Origin: Asinibacterium sp. OR53
Lineage (GTDB): Bacteria; Bacteroidota; Bacteroidia; Chitinophagales; Chitinophagaceae
Direction of reading: 5' to 3'
DNA: 64,000 nucleotides
Assembly: GCF_000515315.1 (NCBI RefSeq)
Contig: NZ_KI911562.1
Coordinates: forward strand, 2,513,220 to 2,577,219
Part shown: in pieces, positions 6,557-15,988 of the stretch
How positions within the stretch are numbered: position 1 is the first letter of the stretch
Layout of the letters: each line of letters begins with the position of its first letter
Notes under the pieces: generated by a model
What the model was told of the DNA's origin: nothing
The model's input: only the letters and a program-made list of their open reading frames with translations
Databases searched by the model: none
Translations under genes and position numbers: made by a program

Positions 6557-9100
6557 ATGGATAATAATTTTTCAGCACAGGTTAAAGAGATCATTTCTTT
6601 CAGCAGGGAAGAGGCGTTACGTCTGGGGAATGACTTCATCGGAACAGAACACCTATTATTGGGTTTGATTCGCGACGGAGATAATACCGCTATCAAGGTC
6701 CTGAAGCAACTCAATATTGATCTTTATGAATTACGCAAAGAAGTAGAACTTGCCGTCAAAGACAAGACGGGAAAGAATATTGCCAACATCAACAGCCTGC
6801 CGCTAACCAAGCAGGCCGAGAAAGTAATAAGAGTAACCGTTCTCGAAGCAAAAGCGCTGAAGAGTCCGCTGGTAGAGACCGAGCACCTGATGTTGAGCAT
6901 CCTCAAGAACAAAGAAAATATTGCCACCCAGATACTGAACCAATTCGATGTTGACTATGATCTTTTCCGCAATGAGTTGGGTATGGTAGGTACTACCAAC
7001 CCGAATCCGCGGAGCGAGTTCACCGACGAAAACGAAGACGAATTCGACGAAGAAAAACGCGCTTCCGGATATCAGCAACAAAGGTCAGGCAAACAGGCAG
7101 GCAATGCCAAGAGCAAAACGCCGGTACTGGATAATTTCGGAAGGGATATCACCAGGCTGGCAGAAGCCGGTAACCTCGACCCCATCGTGGGCCGTGAAGC
7201 TGAGATCGAAAGGGTGAGCCAGATTCTTAGCCGCCGTAAAAAGAACAATCCTATTCTCATTGGTGAGCCGGGTGTGGGTAAAACAGCCATCGTAGAGGGA
7301 CTGGCCCTGCGCATTGTGCAACGCAAAGTGAGCCGGGTGTTGTTTGATAAAAGGGTTATTTCGCTTGACCTGGCTGCATTGGTGGCCGGCACTAAATACC
7401 GCGGCCAGTTCGAAGAGCGCATGAAAGCGATCATGAATGAACTGGAGAAGAATAGGGATGTAATACTCTTTATAGATGAGATACATACCATTGTTGGTGC
7501 AGGTGGCGCGAGTGGATCACTTGATGCATCGAATATTTTCAAACCGGCGCTGGCCAGGGGAGAACTCCAATGCATTGGCGCTTCCACACTCGATGAATAC
7601 CGCATGTACATTGAAAAAGACGGTGCATTAGACAGGCGTTTCCAGAAAGTGCTGGTTGAACCACCGAGCGTAGAAGACACCATTACCATTCTCAACAACA
7701 TCAAAGCCAAATACGAGGACTTCCACAATGTATCGTATTCAGATGATGCCATTGAAGCGTGTGTAAAACTCAGCGACCGCTATATGACGGACAGGCTGCT
7801 GCCCGATAAAGCCATCGATGTGTTGGATGAAGTGGGTGCACGCGTTCACCTCAAGAACATCAATGTACCGGAGAACATCGTAGAGCTGGAGAAAAAAATT
7901 GAAGAAGTCAAGAACGAAAAAAATAAAGTAGTCAAGAGCCAGCGTTTTGAAGAAGCTGCTTCTTTGCGTGACACGGAAAAAAGATTGGGAGAAGAGCTGG
8001 AAAAAGCCAAGACTTTGTGGGAGGAAGAGAGCAAACACAAACGTTACCCGATCTCCGAAGAAAACATTGCCGAAGTGGTGAGCATGATGACGGGCATACC
8101 GGTGAAACGCATGGTACAGGCCGAGACCGAGAAACTGCGCCGCATGAGTGAAGACATGAAAGCGATGGTGGTTGGCCAGGATGAAGCGATTCTCAAAGTA
8201 GTGAAAGCCATCCAGCGTAACCGAGTGGGACTCAAAGACCCGAAAAAACCCATTGGTACTTTTATATTCCTGGGACCTACCGGTGTGGGTAAAACCGAAC
8301 TGGCACGTGCACTGGCGCGCTATATGTTCGATTCGGAAGATTCACTCATACGCATCGACATGAGCGAATACATGGAGAAGTTCACTGTAAGCCGGTTGAT
8401 AGGCGCCCCTCCCGGTTATGTAGGATATGAAGAAGGCGGACAGCTCACTGAAAAAGTGCGCAGGAAACCTTATTGTGTGATCCTGCTGGATGAGATTGAA
8501 AAAGCACACCCCGATATCTACAACATCCTGTTGCAGGTACTGGATGATGGACAACTGACCGATGGACTGGGAAGAAAAGTGGATTTCAAGAATACATTGA
8601 TCATCATGACTTCCAATATCGGTGTGCGTCAACTGAAAGAATTTGGCGATGGTGTAGGATTTGCTACTGCTACGCGTATACAGAACGCAGAGGATAACAA
8701 CAAAGCAGTGATAGAAAAAGCGCTCAAGCGTACTTTCTCTCCTGAATTCCTCAACCGTATCGACGATGTGGTGGTATTCAACACCCTCACAAGGGAGCAC
8801 ATCTTCAGCATTATCGACATACTGATGAAAGGTGTTTCGAAACGCCTCCAAAACCTGGGCTTCTCACTGGAGCTCACAGATGCCGCTAAGGATTTTATTG
8901 CCGATAAAGGATATGACTCTCAGTTTGGAGCCAGACCGCTGCACAGGGCCATCCAGAAATACCTGGAAGATCCACTGGCAGAAGAAATACTCAACCTGAA
9001 CATCAAGCAGGGTGATGTATTGGTTGCCGATCTCGACAAAGAATCAGGTAAACTGACATTCGATTTCCGTAAGCGCGTGGAAGAAGGAGCGAATGTGTAA
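6557..9100 (+). CDS. clpC: ATP-dependent Clp protease ATP-binding subunit ClpC
   Basis: This 847-residue Hsp100 unfoldase feeds substrates to ClpP. It has a double Clp_N repeat (about 1-150), an acidic linker, and AAA+ domain 1 with Walker A GEPGVGKT and Walker [11 protein letters not shown] UvrB/C-like M-domain follows ([15 protein letters not shown]), which distinguishes ClpC from ClpB and ClpA. AAA+ domain 2 has GPTGVGKT and [11 protein letters not shown], followed by a D2-small C-terminal domain. The loop GVGFATA after domain 2 matches the hydrophobic ClpP-docking tripeptide. All arginine-finger and Walker residues appear present. It is followed by a bidirectional terminator. Confidence 0.97.
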   Translation: MDNNFSAQVKEIISFSREEALRLGNDFIGTEHLLLGLIRDGDNTAIKVLKQLNIDLYELRKEVELAVKDKTGKNIANINSLPLTKQAEKVIRVTVLEAKALKSPLVETEHLMLSILKNKENIATQILNQFDVDYDLFRNELGMVGTTNPNPRSEFTDENEDEFDEEKRASGYQQQRSGKQAGNAKSKTPVLDNFGRDITRLAEAGNLDPIVGREAEIERVSQILSRRKKNNPILIGEPGVGKTAIVEGLALRIVQRKVSRVLFDKRVISLDLAALVAGTKYRGQFEERMKAIMNELEKNRDVILFIDEIHTIVGAGGASGSLDASNIFKPALARGELQCIGASTLDEYRMYIEKDGALDRRFQKVLVEPPSVEDTITILNNIKAKYEDFHNVSYSDDAIEACVKLSDRYMTDRLLPDKAIDVLDEVGARVHLKNINVPENIVELEKKIEEVKNEKNKVVKSQRFEEAASLRDTEKRLGEELEKAKTLWEEESKHKRYPISEENIAEVVSMMTGIPVKRMVQAETEKLRRMSEDMKAMVVGQDEAILKVVKAIQRNRVGLKDPKKPIGTFIFLGPTGVGKTELARALARYMFDSEDSLIRIDMSEYMEKFTVSRLIGAPPGYVGYEEGGQLTEKVRRKPYCVILLDEIEKAHPDIYNILLQVLDDGQLTDGLGRKVDFKNTLIIMTSNIGVRQLKEFGDGVGFATATRIQNAEDNNKAVIEKALKRTFSPEFLNRIDDVVVFNTLTREHIFSIIDILMKGVSKRLQNLGFSLELTDAAKDFIADKGYDSQFGARPLHRAIQKYLEDPLAEEILNLNIKQGDVLVADLDKESGKLTFDFRKRVEEGANV

Positions 9101-9128
9101 AGAGAAAGTAAGTACTGGTTATATCAAG

Positions 9129-9158
9129 CCGCTTCAATTAAAAACTGAAGCGGTTTTT
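9129..9158. terminator. Bidirectional terminator between clpC and smpB
   Basis: ccgcttca (9129-9136) pairs with tgaagcgg (9146-9153). The stem has T runs on the plus-strand 3' side and a complementary A-rich loop. It lies between two converging genes. Confidence 0.8.
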
Positions 9159-9165
9159 GTTTTCA

Positions 9166-9606
9166 TTATTTCAAGTGCCTTTTGATCTCTCTATCGGCAT
9201 CCCTGTTCTTGATGGTCTCGCGCTTGTCGTGCAGTTTCTTACCTTTTGCCAGGCCGATCTCCACTTTCACCAGGTTTTTATCATTGAGGAATACGCGCAG
9301 GGGAACGATGGTAACGCCTTTGTCTTTCAGCGTGGCTTCCATCTTTTTCAATTCTCTTTTCGTGAGTAATAATTTGCGGTCGTGCACGGCAATATGATTA
9401 TTGGTAGTGCCGTGTGAATATTCGGCGATATAAAGTCCGCGCACCCACAACTCCCCATCATCGAACAAACAAAAGGCATCGTTGAAACTTACTTTGCCAT
9501 CCCTGATCGATTTAACTTCGGTACCGAGCAAGGCAATGCCTGCAACATATTTATCTTCTATGTAGTAATTGAAATAGGCCTGCCTGTTATTCATTTCCTT
9601 CGCCAT
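9166..9606 (-). CDS. smpB: SsrA-binding protein SmpB
   Basis: This 146-residue RNA-binding protein carries tmRNA to stalled ribosomes in trans-translation. Hallmarks are NRQAYFNYYIEDKYVAGIALLGTEVKSIRDGKVS, the ELWVRGLYIAEYSHG strand, and the basic C-terminal tail KGKKLHDKRETIKNRDADREIKR that enters the decoding centre. Length and ends are normal. It is the last gene of a minus-strand run fbaB-accD-smpB (28 bases after accD). The tmRNA gene itself was not seen in the window. Confidence 0.97.
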   Translation of the reverse strand: MAKEMNNRQAYFNYYIEDKYVAGIALLGTEVKSIRDGKVSFNDAFCLFDDGELWVRGLYIAEYSHGTTNNHIAVHDRKLLLTKRELKKMEATLKDKGVTIVPLRVFLNDKNLVKVEIGLAKGKKLHDKRETIKNRDADREIKRHLK

Positions 9607-9634
9607 GGGCCTCTGCTGTTCAATGAAAGGATAA

Positions 9635-10588
9635 TCAATTGCGGAACAGGGTGATCACTTCGGCCAACCTGTTTTTGAGCACTTTCCGGTCAATAATAAA
9701 ATCCAGGAAACCATGTTCCAGTAAAAATTCGCTGCGCTGGAAACCTTCGGGAAGATCTTTCTTGATGGTTTCTTTGATCACGCGTGGCCCCGCAAACCCA
9801 ATCAGGGCACCAGGTTCGGCGATATTGAGGTCGCCCAGCATACCAAAGCTGGCAGAAATGCCACCAAAAGTAGGATCGGTGAGCAGGGAGATATAGGGAA
9901 GTCCTGCATCGCTCAGTTGAGAAAGCTTACCACTGGTTTTGGCAAGTTGCATCAGGCTGAATGCGCTCTCCATCATACGGGCGCCGCCGCTCTTACTGAT
10001 TACCAGGTAAGGTAATTTGTGTTCAATGCAATAATCAACGGCACGACTGAACTTTTCTCCCATCACACTACCCAATGACCCGCCGATGAATTCAAAATCC
10101 ATGCAGGCAACTACCAGTCCTTCACCATTGACAGTGCCCGTTGCCACGCGCATGGAGTCCTTCAGGTTGGTCTTGGAATGGATATCATCTAACCTTTTCT
10201 GGTAAGGTTTCAGATCGGTAAAATGCAATGCATCAACGCTGAATATGTTATCGTACATCACGGTGTACGATTTATTATCGAACAGGATGTCGAAATATTC
10301 CTCACTGCCTATGCGGTGATGGTAATTGCATTTCGGACAAACATACAGCGCTTCTTTGAGTTCTGTGGTAGTACAGATATAATTACATTCAGGGCATTTG
10401 CTCCAAAGCCCTTCAGGCGTTTCCTTTTTATCAGCCGTAGAAGTCAAAATACCCTTGCGTATACGCTTAAACCACCTGGGCTTGGCTTCTTCACCTTGCA
10501 TCTCTTCTCCGGTCAGATTGACTTCAAAATCTTCTTCACGCTCTTTTTTCATATCGGACAATTCAAGTTGGGCGTCGAAGATAGACAA
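9635..10588 (-). CDS. accD: Acetyl-CoA carboxylase carboxyltransferase subunit beta
   Basis: AccD, with AccA, transfers the carboxyl group from biotin to acetyl-CoA in the first step of fatty-acid synthesis. The 317-residue protein has a four-cysteine zinc ribbon at about 64-86 (CPEC...CPKC) and a crotonase-fold carboxyltransferase domain (GGSLGSVMGEKF, ISKSGGARMMESAFSLMQLAKT, FGGISASFGMLGD, GFAGPRVIKETI). The N-terminal stretch before WFKRIRKGI is about 38 residues longer than in E. coli. An internal start at the second methionine (MKKEREEDF) is possible. It is 11 bases downstream of the class I aldolase gene. Confidence 0.95.
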   Translation of the reverse strand: MSIFDAQLELSDMKKEREEDFEVNLTGEEMQGEEAKPRWFKRIRKGILTSTADKKETPEGLWSKCPECNYICTTTELKEALYVCPKCNYHHRIGSEEYFDILFDNKSYTVMYDNIFSVDALHFTDLKPYQKRLDDIHSKTNLKDSMRVATGTVNGEGLVVACMDFEFIGGSLGSVMGEKFSRAVDYCIEHKLPYLVISKSGGARMMESAFSLMQLAKTSGKLSQLSDAGLPYISLLTDPTFGGISASFGMLGDLNIAEPGALIGFAGPRVIKETIKKDLPEGFQRSEFLLEHGFLDFIIDRKVLKNRLAEVITLFRN

Positions 10589-10599
10589 TAATTGGTATA

Positions 10600-11658
10600 T
10601 CAGGCAATTGTAACGGTTCTATCGAGGTAGACGTCCTGGATGGTTTGAAGCATTTCAATACCTTCCGACATCGGGCGCTGGAAAGCTTTACGCCCCAGGA
10701 TCAGACCCATACCACCGGCCCTTTTGTTGATGACTGCGGTGTATACGGCTTCCGAGAGGTCACTGGCGCCCTTGCTTTCGCCACCGGAGTTGATCAGCCC
10801 CACACGGCCACTGTAACAGTTCAGTAACTGGTAACGGCAGAGATCGATGGGATGGTCGGTAGTAAGTTTTGTATACACGAGCGGACTCGTTTTGCCATGC
10901 TTGGTGGCGAGGTAACCGCCATTATTGGTGGGCAATTTTTGTTTGATGATATCGGCCTGCAGTGTTACACCCAGGTGGTTGGCCTGACCGGTAAGATCGG
11001 CCGAAGTATGGTAATCTACACCATCTACTTTAAAGGCATTGTTGCGTGTATAGCACCAGAGAATAGTAACCATACCCAGCTCGTGCGCCATTTCAAATGC
11101 TTCCGCTACTTCTTTCAGTTGTCTTGCACTCTCGGCGCTTCCCCAGTAAATAGTAGCACCTACGGCAATGGCTCCCATATTCCAGGCACTGCGGATGGTA
11201 CCGAACATGGTCTGGTCATAACGGTTGGGATAACTCAGGAATTCGTTGTGGTTGATCTTCACAATAAACGGTATCCGGTGTGCGTACTTGCGACTCATCA
11301 AACCCAATACACCATAAGTAGAAGCCACGCCGTTGCAACCGCCTTCGATCGCCAGCTTCACAATATTCTCAGGATCGAAATAAATAGGGTTGGGAGCGAA
11401 GGCCGACCCGCCGCTGTGTTCCACGCCCTGGTCTACCGGGAAAATACTGCAATAGCCTGTTCCGCCGAGCCGGCCATGATCGAGCAGTGTTTGGAAATTA
11501 CGCAGGGTGGTGTTATTGCGGTTACTGTTGATCCAGATCTTTTCTATGTGATCGGGTGAAGGAAGGTGAAGGCTCGATTGGTCAATGGTAGTGCATTGGT
11601 GATCGAGCAGGTAAGCGGCTTTATCGCCCAGGAGGTCGACGATTTTTTGATTGGACAT
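10600..11658 (-). CDS. fbaB: Class I fructose-bisphosphate aldolase (DhnA type)
   Basis: This metal-independent, Schiff-base aldolase interconverts fructose-1,6-bisphosphate with glyceraldehyde-3-phosphate and dihydroxyacetone phosphate. The 352-residue protein shows the DhnA-family pattern: [42 protein letters not shown], and the phosphate loop [10 protein letters not shown] followed by [13 protein letters not shown]. It leads the run fbaB-accD-smpB. A second, zinc-dependent aldolase is encoded directly upstream on the same strand, so the organism has both types. The leader holds a hairpin at 11663-11704. Confidence 0.92.
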   Translation of the reverse strand: MSNQKIVDLLGDKAAYLLDHQCTTIDQSSLHLPSPDHIEKIWINSNRNNTTLRNFQTLLDHGRLGGTGYCSIFPVDQGVEHSGGSAFAPNPIYFDPENIVKLAIEGGCNGVASTYGVLGLMSRKYAHRIPFIVKINHNEFLSYPNRYDQTMFGTIRSAWNMGAIAVGATIYWGSAESARQLKEVAEAFEMAHELGMVTILWCYTRNNAFKVDGVDYHTSADLTGQANHLGVTLQADIIKQKLPTNNGGYLATKHGKTSPLVYTKLTTDHPIDLCRYQLLNCYSGRVGLINSGGESKGASDLSEAVYTAVINKRAGGMGLILGRKAFQRPMSEGIEMLQTIQDVYLDRTVTIA

Positions 11659-11662
11659 GATA

Positions 11663-11704
11663 CTACTTTTAATAAGTTAACAGTCGTTAGTTAAATAAAA
11701 GTAG
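11663..11704 (-). promoter_or_regulatory. Inverted repeat in the fbaB leader
   Basis: ctactttta (11663-11671) is inverted as taaaagtag (11696-11704), with an inner taac/gtta pair. On the minus strand the outer arm also contains TACTTTTA, which resembles the -7 box. It could be an operator or a leader hairpin. Confidence 0.4.
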
Positions 11705-11751
11705 GGAAAATGGTTGACTTATAAATGAAACATCATCCTGAGCGAGTAGAG

Positions 11752-11834
11752 AACGTCATCCCGAGCGTAGCCGAGGGATCTGCACGAATATGCAGCAGAT
11801 CCTTCGACTCGCTCCGCTCGCTCAGGATGACGTT
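11752..11834. repeat. REP-like dispersed intergenic palindrome
   Basis: aacgtcatcccgagcg... (from 11752) is inverted as ...cgctcaggatgacgtt (to 11834). The inner arms ggatctgc/gcagatcc surround a short loop. A half copy (catcctgagcgagtaga) precedes it at 11734-11750. The word family 'GTCATCCTGAGCG...GATCTGC' is known to me as a frequent intergenic repeat in Bacteroidota genomes. It creates a spurious reading frame (SFDSLRSLRMT) at 11725-11943 that should not be annotated as a gene. Confidence 0.85.
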
Positions 11835-11843
11835 TACTATTTG

Positions 11844-12911
11844 TTACGCGTTCCTGTTGATACAATTAAGATCTTCAAAAGCCACTTCAAGACGTTTAGA
11901 GAAAGTCTCTTCGGCCTTACGCAACCACACACGAGGATCGTAATATTTTTTGTTGGGCTTATCAGATCCTTCAGGATTACCTAACTGACCTTGCAGGTAA
12001 GCTTCATTCTTCTTATAAAATTGTTGAACACCTTCCCAGAATGACCACTGGAGATCGGTATCGATGTTCATTTTGATGGCACCATAACCGATGGCTTCCC
12101 TGATCTGGTGCTGGGGAGAGCCGCTACCACCATGGAATACAAAATAAACAGGCTTCTTGCCGGTTTTGAGTTCTTTTTCAATATGGTCCTGGCTGTTTTT
12201 CAGGATCTCAGGGCGGAGTTCCACATTACCCGGACTATAAACACCATGCACATTGCCGAAGGCAGCAGCCACGGTGAACAGTTTGCCCACTTTGCTCAAT
12301 TCTGTATAAGCATAAGCGACATGCTGTGGTTGTGTATAGAGTTTATCGTTTTCCACTCCGCTGTTGTCAACACCGTCTTCTTCACCACCGGTAACACCCA
12401 GTTCAATCTCGATGCTCATACCCAGTGGGGCCATGCGTTTGTAAAATTCAACAGAGGTATGAATGTTCTCTTCGATGGGCTCTTCAGAAAGGTCCAGCAT
12501 GTGGGAGCTGAACAAAGGTTGCTTTTTCTCTTTGTAAAACTGCTCACCGGCATCAATGAGTCCGCTTACCCATGGCAACCATTTCTTTGCAGCATGGTCG
12601 GTATGCAGTATCACCGGTACGCCATAGTATTTGGCTACATTGTGAATGTGCAATGCGCCGGATACGCCTCCCGCAATATTGCCCTGGAGGTGATCGTTGG
12701 GCATTCCTTTTCCTGCGATGAACTGTGCACCGCCATTGGAAAATTGTATGATAACAGGTGAATTTACTTTTGCAGCAGTTTCAAGGGTAGCGTTGATGGT
12801 ATTGGTTCCAATGGTATTCACTGCCGGCAGGGCGAAATGATTGTCTTTTGCGTCGTTGTATAAGGCTTCCAGTTCTTCTCCAAATAAGACCCCGGCTTTG
12901 TACTTTTTCAT
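11844..12911 (-). CDS. fbaA: Class II fructose-bisphosphate aldolase
   Basis: This zinc-dependent glycolytic/gluconeogenic aldolase is of the E. coli FbaA (class IIA) type. From the chosen start (MKKYKAGVLFGEELEALY) it has 355 residues, matching the family; an open frame eleven codons longer exists. Zinc and substrate motifs are VILHTDHAAKKWLPW, IEIELGVTGGEEDGVDN, FTVAAAFGNVHGVY, YFVFHGGSGSPQHQI and MNIDTDLQWSFWEGV. No residue appears missing. It is separated from fbaB by the REP-like palindrome and is probably transcribed on its own. Confidence 0.95.
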   Translation of the reverse strand: MKKYKAGVLFGEELEALYNDAKDNHFALPAVNTIGTNTINATLETAAKVNSPVIIQFSNGGAQFIAGKGMPNDHLQGNIAGGVSGALHIHNVAKYYGVPVILHTDHAAKKWLPWVSGLIDAGEQFYKEKKQPLFSSHMLDLSEEPIEENIHTSVEFYKRMAPLGMSIEIELGVTGGEEDGVDNSGVENDKLYTQPQHVAYAYTELSKVGKLFTVAAAFGNVHGVYSPGNVELRPEILKNSQDHIEKELKTGKKPVYFVFHGGSGSPQHQIREAIGYGAIKMNIDTDLQWSFWEGVQQFYKKNEAYLQGQLGNPEGSDKPNKKYYDPRVWLRKAEETFSKRLEVAFEDLNCINRNA

Positions 12912-12997
12912 GCTAAAGTTTTTTGATTTACGGTGAATGCTCAAATTGCTTATAATTTCGGCAAGATAAGCTACTTAGGACAAATGGTTGTTAGCTT

Positions 12998-13798
12998 TCA
13001 GGAATGATGGGCCAGCTTTTGCAAGAGGCTGGTGAAATAAGCAGGAGTCTGCTGCAGGCGGCTGCCATACCAACTGAACATTTCGCCGTCTACCAACTCG
13101 ATGGATGCCTGTGGCAATGATTGCCGGATTTCAGCAATATGCTGTTTGCGGAAAGGATAAGGTTCACTGGATAAGAGGATCAATGTTGTGTTTTTAGATG
13201 CCAACTCCTCAATGCTGGTTTCCGGGTAACGGGTTTGACCGGCAAACACATTTTGAAACCCACAACGAGTGAGCATATCATGGATAAATGTATCTCCGCC
13301 AACACTCATATAGGGGTTGCGCCAAATGAGGTAGGCAGTGCGAGTTTTTTGATGACCAGAGGTAGGGGATAAATCGGCGAAACCTTCCCGAATAATATGA
13401 ATGATTTTTTCAGCTGCAGGTTCTTTACCCGTGATGATTCCTATCTGCCGTATCATAATGAGTGCGCCATCGAGCGTACTGACATTACTGGTATAAACAG
13501 GCGCCAGATCGCGGAGAGCATCCACCTGTTCTTTGGTATTCTCTTCTTTATTGGCAATGATCAGGTCGGGCCGCAATTCTTTTATCAATGCCGGCTTAAC
13601 AGACTTGGTGCCGCCGATCCTTGTTTTGCTCTTAAACCATTGCTGCGGATGAACACAAAATTTCGTGATGCCCACTACTTCTTCGTCCAATCCCAGGTTG
13701 AATAATAACTCTGTTTGTGAAGGCACCAATGAAATAATACGCCTGGGAGGCTCTTTTAATTCAATGCTTCTGCCTATTTGGTCACAAAACGAGATCAT
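12998..13798 (-). CDS. BtuF/TroA-like helical-backbone binding protein without signal peptide
   Basis: This 266-residue protein is of the ABC substrate-binding fold with a helical backbone (PF01497-like, cobalamin or siderophore type). Hallmarks are PPRRIISLVPSQTELLFNLGLDEEVVGIT, PDLIIANKEENT and SIEELASKNTTLILLSSEPYPF. It begins MISFCDQIGRSI, with no Sec or lipoprotein signal, so as read it stays in the cytoplasm. No permease or ATPase gene is nearby. Either export uses an unusual route or it acts as a cytosolic binder, perhaps of a corrinoid or metal. It follows thrC after a 17-bp hairpin. Confidence 0.75.
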   Translation of the reverse strand: MISFCDQIGRSIELKEPPRRIISLVPSQTELLFNLGLDEEVVGITKFCVHPQQWFKSKTRIGGTKSVKPALIKELRPDLIIANKEENTKEQVDALRDLAPVYTSNVSTLDGALIMIRQIGIITGKEPAAEKIIHIIREGFADLSPTSGHQKTRTAYLIWRNPYMSVGGDTFIHDMLTRCGFQNVFAGQTRYPETSIEELASKNTTLILLSSEPYPFRKQHIAEIRQSLPQASIELVDGEMFSWYGSRLQQTPAYFTSLLQKLAHHS

Positions 13799-13805
13799 GG
13801 AGATG

Positions 13806-13848
13806 TTAGTTGTTAGTTGGGATTAATACTTTCCCAACTAACAACTAA
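13806..13848. repeat. 17-bp perfect hairpin built from TTAGTTG words
   Basis: ttagttgttagttggga (13806-13822) is exactly inverted at 13832-13848 around a 9-base loop. It lies downstream of thrC and just before the next gene, a position suited to a terminator, but it lacks a long T run. An 18-base string from it (13802-13819) recurs inside the aspartate kinase gene at 54198-54215. Confidence 0.7.
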
Positions 13849-13859
13849 TATACATCGCT

Positions 13860-15020
13860 TTATCTATACTTATACCACGATCCCGTATTGAAAAACAGCA
13901 CCGTTTCATCTTCGCGTATATAATCTTTCTCGATCAGTTTTTTCAATCCTGCATAAGCAGCGCTGCCCTCGGGAGAGAGTAGTCTGCCTTCTTCTGTTGC
14001 CAGTTCCCGTGTGGCCAATGTAATAGCTTCTTCGCTGATTGCAATGGCAGTGCCACTGCTTTCGCGGATAATTTCCTGTATCATATCTTTTGCAAATGGA
14101 TGAGGAACCGCCAGGCCATAAGCGATGGTGGGCTCCGGTGAAAAATGAGCAGGCAGGTGGCCTGTTTCAAATAATTGTACCATGGGGGCGCAATGGTCCG
14201 ACTGCACCACTATCATACGTGGTAGCTTGCCGTTAATCCATCCAAGTTCTTTCATTTCTTTGAATGCTTTCCACATACCAATCAACCCGGTGCCGCCACC
14301 GGTAGGATATACGATCACATCGGGTAAGCGCCATTTCAGCTGCTCGGCTATTTCATAGCCCAGTGTTTTCTTGCCTTCCAGTCGATAAGGCTCTTTTAAA
14401 GTCGACATATCGAAAGCGCCGGTTGTTGCGCAAATCTCTTTGGCTTTTCTGCCACAGGCATCGATGAGTCCGTCTACCAGCAAAAGAGAGGCGCCATAAA
14501 GCCGGCACTCTTCTTTCAATGTTTCCGGTGTATGCCTGGGCATGATCACCGTGGCATTGATCTGCGCTTTAGCCGCATACGAGCTCAGGGCACCGCCTGC
14601 ATTACCGGCCGTAGGCATTACACAGTGTGTGATACCCAATTCTTTGGCTTTGGAAATAGCGGCGCTGATACCCCTGGCCTTGAATGAGCCGGTTGGGTTG
14701 AAGCTCTCGTCTTTCAACAAAATTTTTTTAATGCCCAATCTTGCAGCAAGAGATGGCAATGGGAAAACCGGCGTCCATCCTTCACCCAAACTCACGATAT
14801 GCTGCTTTTGATGTACAGGCAGCAACTCATGGTAACGCCACATATTCAACGGTCTGTTGTTGAGCATGCTTTTGGACAAAGGGGAAATGGCATAACGGGT
14901 TACCAGGGGTTGGTTGCAACAAGTAGCATAAGTTTGAATACTATCTGCATCATATTGCTTGCCACAGGCCGGGCAATAAAGATCGGTTGCCAAAGAATAA
15001 GATGATACTGCTGTTTCCAC
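13860..15020 (-). CDS. thrC: Threonine synthase
   Basis: This PLP enzyme converts O-phosphohomoserine to threonine. It has 386 residues. An N-terminal zinc-ribbon-like segment (C16, C19, C34, C35) precedes a type II PLP fold; the cofactor lysine is K114 in NPTGSFKARG. Other motifs are MPTAGNAGGALSSYA (phosphate and substrate contact) and YPTGGGTGLIG (PLP phosphate). This N-terminal ribbon is seen in archaeal and many bacterial class II threonine synthases. Neighbours are a LysR regulator and cystathionine beta-synthase, which share homoserine-derived amino-acid metabolism. Other fold-type II enzymes are possible but less likely. Confidence 0.88.
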   Translation of the reverse strand: METAVSSYSLATDLYCPACGKQYDADSIQTYATCCNQPLVTRYAISPLSKSMLNNRPLNMWRYHELLPVHQKQHIVSLGEGWTPVFPLPSLAARLGIKKILLKDESFNPTGSFKARGISAAISKAKELGITHCVMPTAGNAGGALSSYAAKAQINATVIMPRHTPETLKEECRLYGASLLLVDGLIDACGRKAKEICATTGAFDMSTLKEPYRLEGKKTLGYEIAEQLKWRLPDVIVYPTGGGTGLIGMWKAFKEMKELGWINGKLPRMIVVQSDHCAPMVQLFETGHLPAHFSPEPTIAYGLAVPHPFAKDMIQEIIRESSGTAIAISEEAITLATRELATEEGRLLSPEGSAAYAGLKKLIEKDYIREDETVLFFNTGSWYKYR

Positions 15021-15079
15021 GCAGTAAAATTAGCGGAAGGTTTATAACCTGATCAATACATAAATGTTATGACCCATAA

Positions 15080-15979
15080 CTACAGGTTATATATTTGTTT
15101 TGCCAACTTGATGAATTGCGTATGTAGTTCGCTGCTTTCTCCTTTTCGCTGAATAAAATAGAAGTCCCTTTCCACCCGAAGATTTTCGAAATGTACTTCT
15201 ACCAGTTCACTGTATTTCAATTCCTTGGTTACAGAACGCAACGGCAGGAAGCCGAGTGAATCGGATTCAATCAAAAAATTTTTTAGCGCTTCAGTGCCGC
15301 CCAGTCTGACTTTAATCTGCAGATCGCTTAATTTAATCCGGTACTTTTCAAGTGAATATTTCAGCGCCGCCAGTGTGCCGCTGCCTCTTTCACGGATGGC
15401 CAATGGCATCTGGAGAATGTCTTTGACAGCATAGGATTTCTTTTTGGCAAGCGGACTTTTCCTGCTGCATACCGCCACCACTTTATCGGTCATGAAGGGC
15501 TGGTAGCTGACGCTGGAAAGCTTTGAACGGCCTTCGATGCAGCCGAGGTCGATGTCTTTATTGAGTAAAGCATCCATGACAATTTCGGAGTTGCGGTTCA
15601 ACAGGCTGATGTTGATCTTTGGGTAATGCTGATTGAAGGCCGACAATACTTTGGGAAGGATGTACAAAGCCACCGTGGTGCTTGCACCCAGCTTGAGATC
15701 GCCTTTGGCTTGTAAAACATCGTTGATGGTAGAGATTTCAAACTCCGTTTGCTCCTGGATCGCTTTTACTTCACCGAGTTTATCGAACAACAGTTTGCCT
15801 GCGCGTGTTAGTTCAATGGCAATGCCTTTGCGTTCGAATAATTTGGTATGATAATATTCCTCGAGCGACCGGATATGCTTGCTGATGGCTGGCTGTGAGA
15901 TATACAACACCTGGCTCGCTTTGGAGAAGCTCTTCTGTCGAGCCACTTCGTAGAATACTTCGTGCCGGGTGGAAATCAT
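15080..15979 (-). CDS. LysR-family transcriptional regulator
   Basis: This 299-residue LysR-type regulator has an N-terminal winged helix (about 1-62: YEVARQKSFSKASQVLYISQPAISKHIRSLE). A linker helix and a periplasmic-binding-protein-like effector domain (about 90-295) follow. It sits between cbs (9 bases upstream) and thrC (59 bases downstream) on the same strand. Regulation of sulfur amino-acid or threonine synthesis is therefore a reasonable guess, but the effector cannot be read from the sequence. Confidence 0.92.
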   Translation of the reverse strand: MISTRHEVFYEVARQKSFSKASQVLYISQPAISKHIRSLEEYYHTKLFERKGIAIELTRAGKLLFDKLGEVKAIQEQTEFEISTINDVLQAKGDLKLGASTTVALYILPKVLSAFNQHYPKINISLLNRNSEIVMDALLNKDIDLGCIEGRSKLSSVSYQPFMTDKVVAVCSRKSPLAKKKSYAVKDILQMPLAIRERGSGTLAALKYSLEKYRIKLSDLQIKVRLGGTEALKNFLIESDSLGFLPLRSVTKELKYSELVEVHFENLRVERDFYFIQRKGESSELHTQFIKLAKQIYNL

Positions 15980-15988
15980 GGTATTAAC

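Noticed and set aside
7072..7752. Open frame of 226 codons antisense to clpC
   Set aside because: Low-complexity Ser/Leu shadow of the first AAA+ domain.
10852..11559. Open frame of 235 codons antisense to the class I aldolase
   Set aside because: Shadow frame; the aldolase motifs on the other strand are complete.
11725..11943. Small open frame over the REP-like palindrome
   Set aside because: Its translation (SFDSLRSLRMT) comes from the repeat; it also runs into the fbaA coding region.
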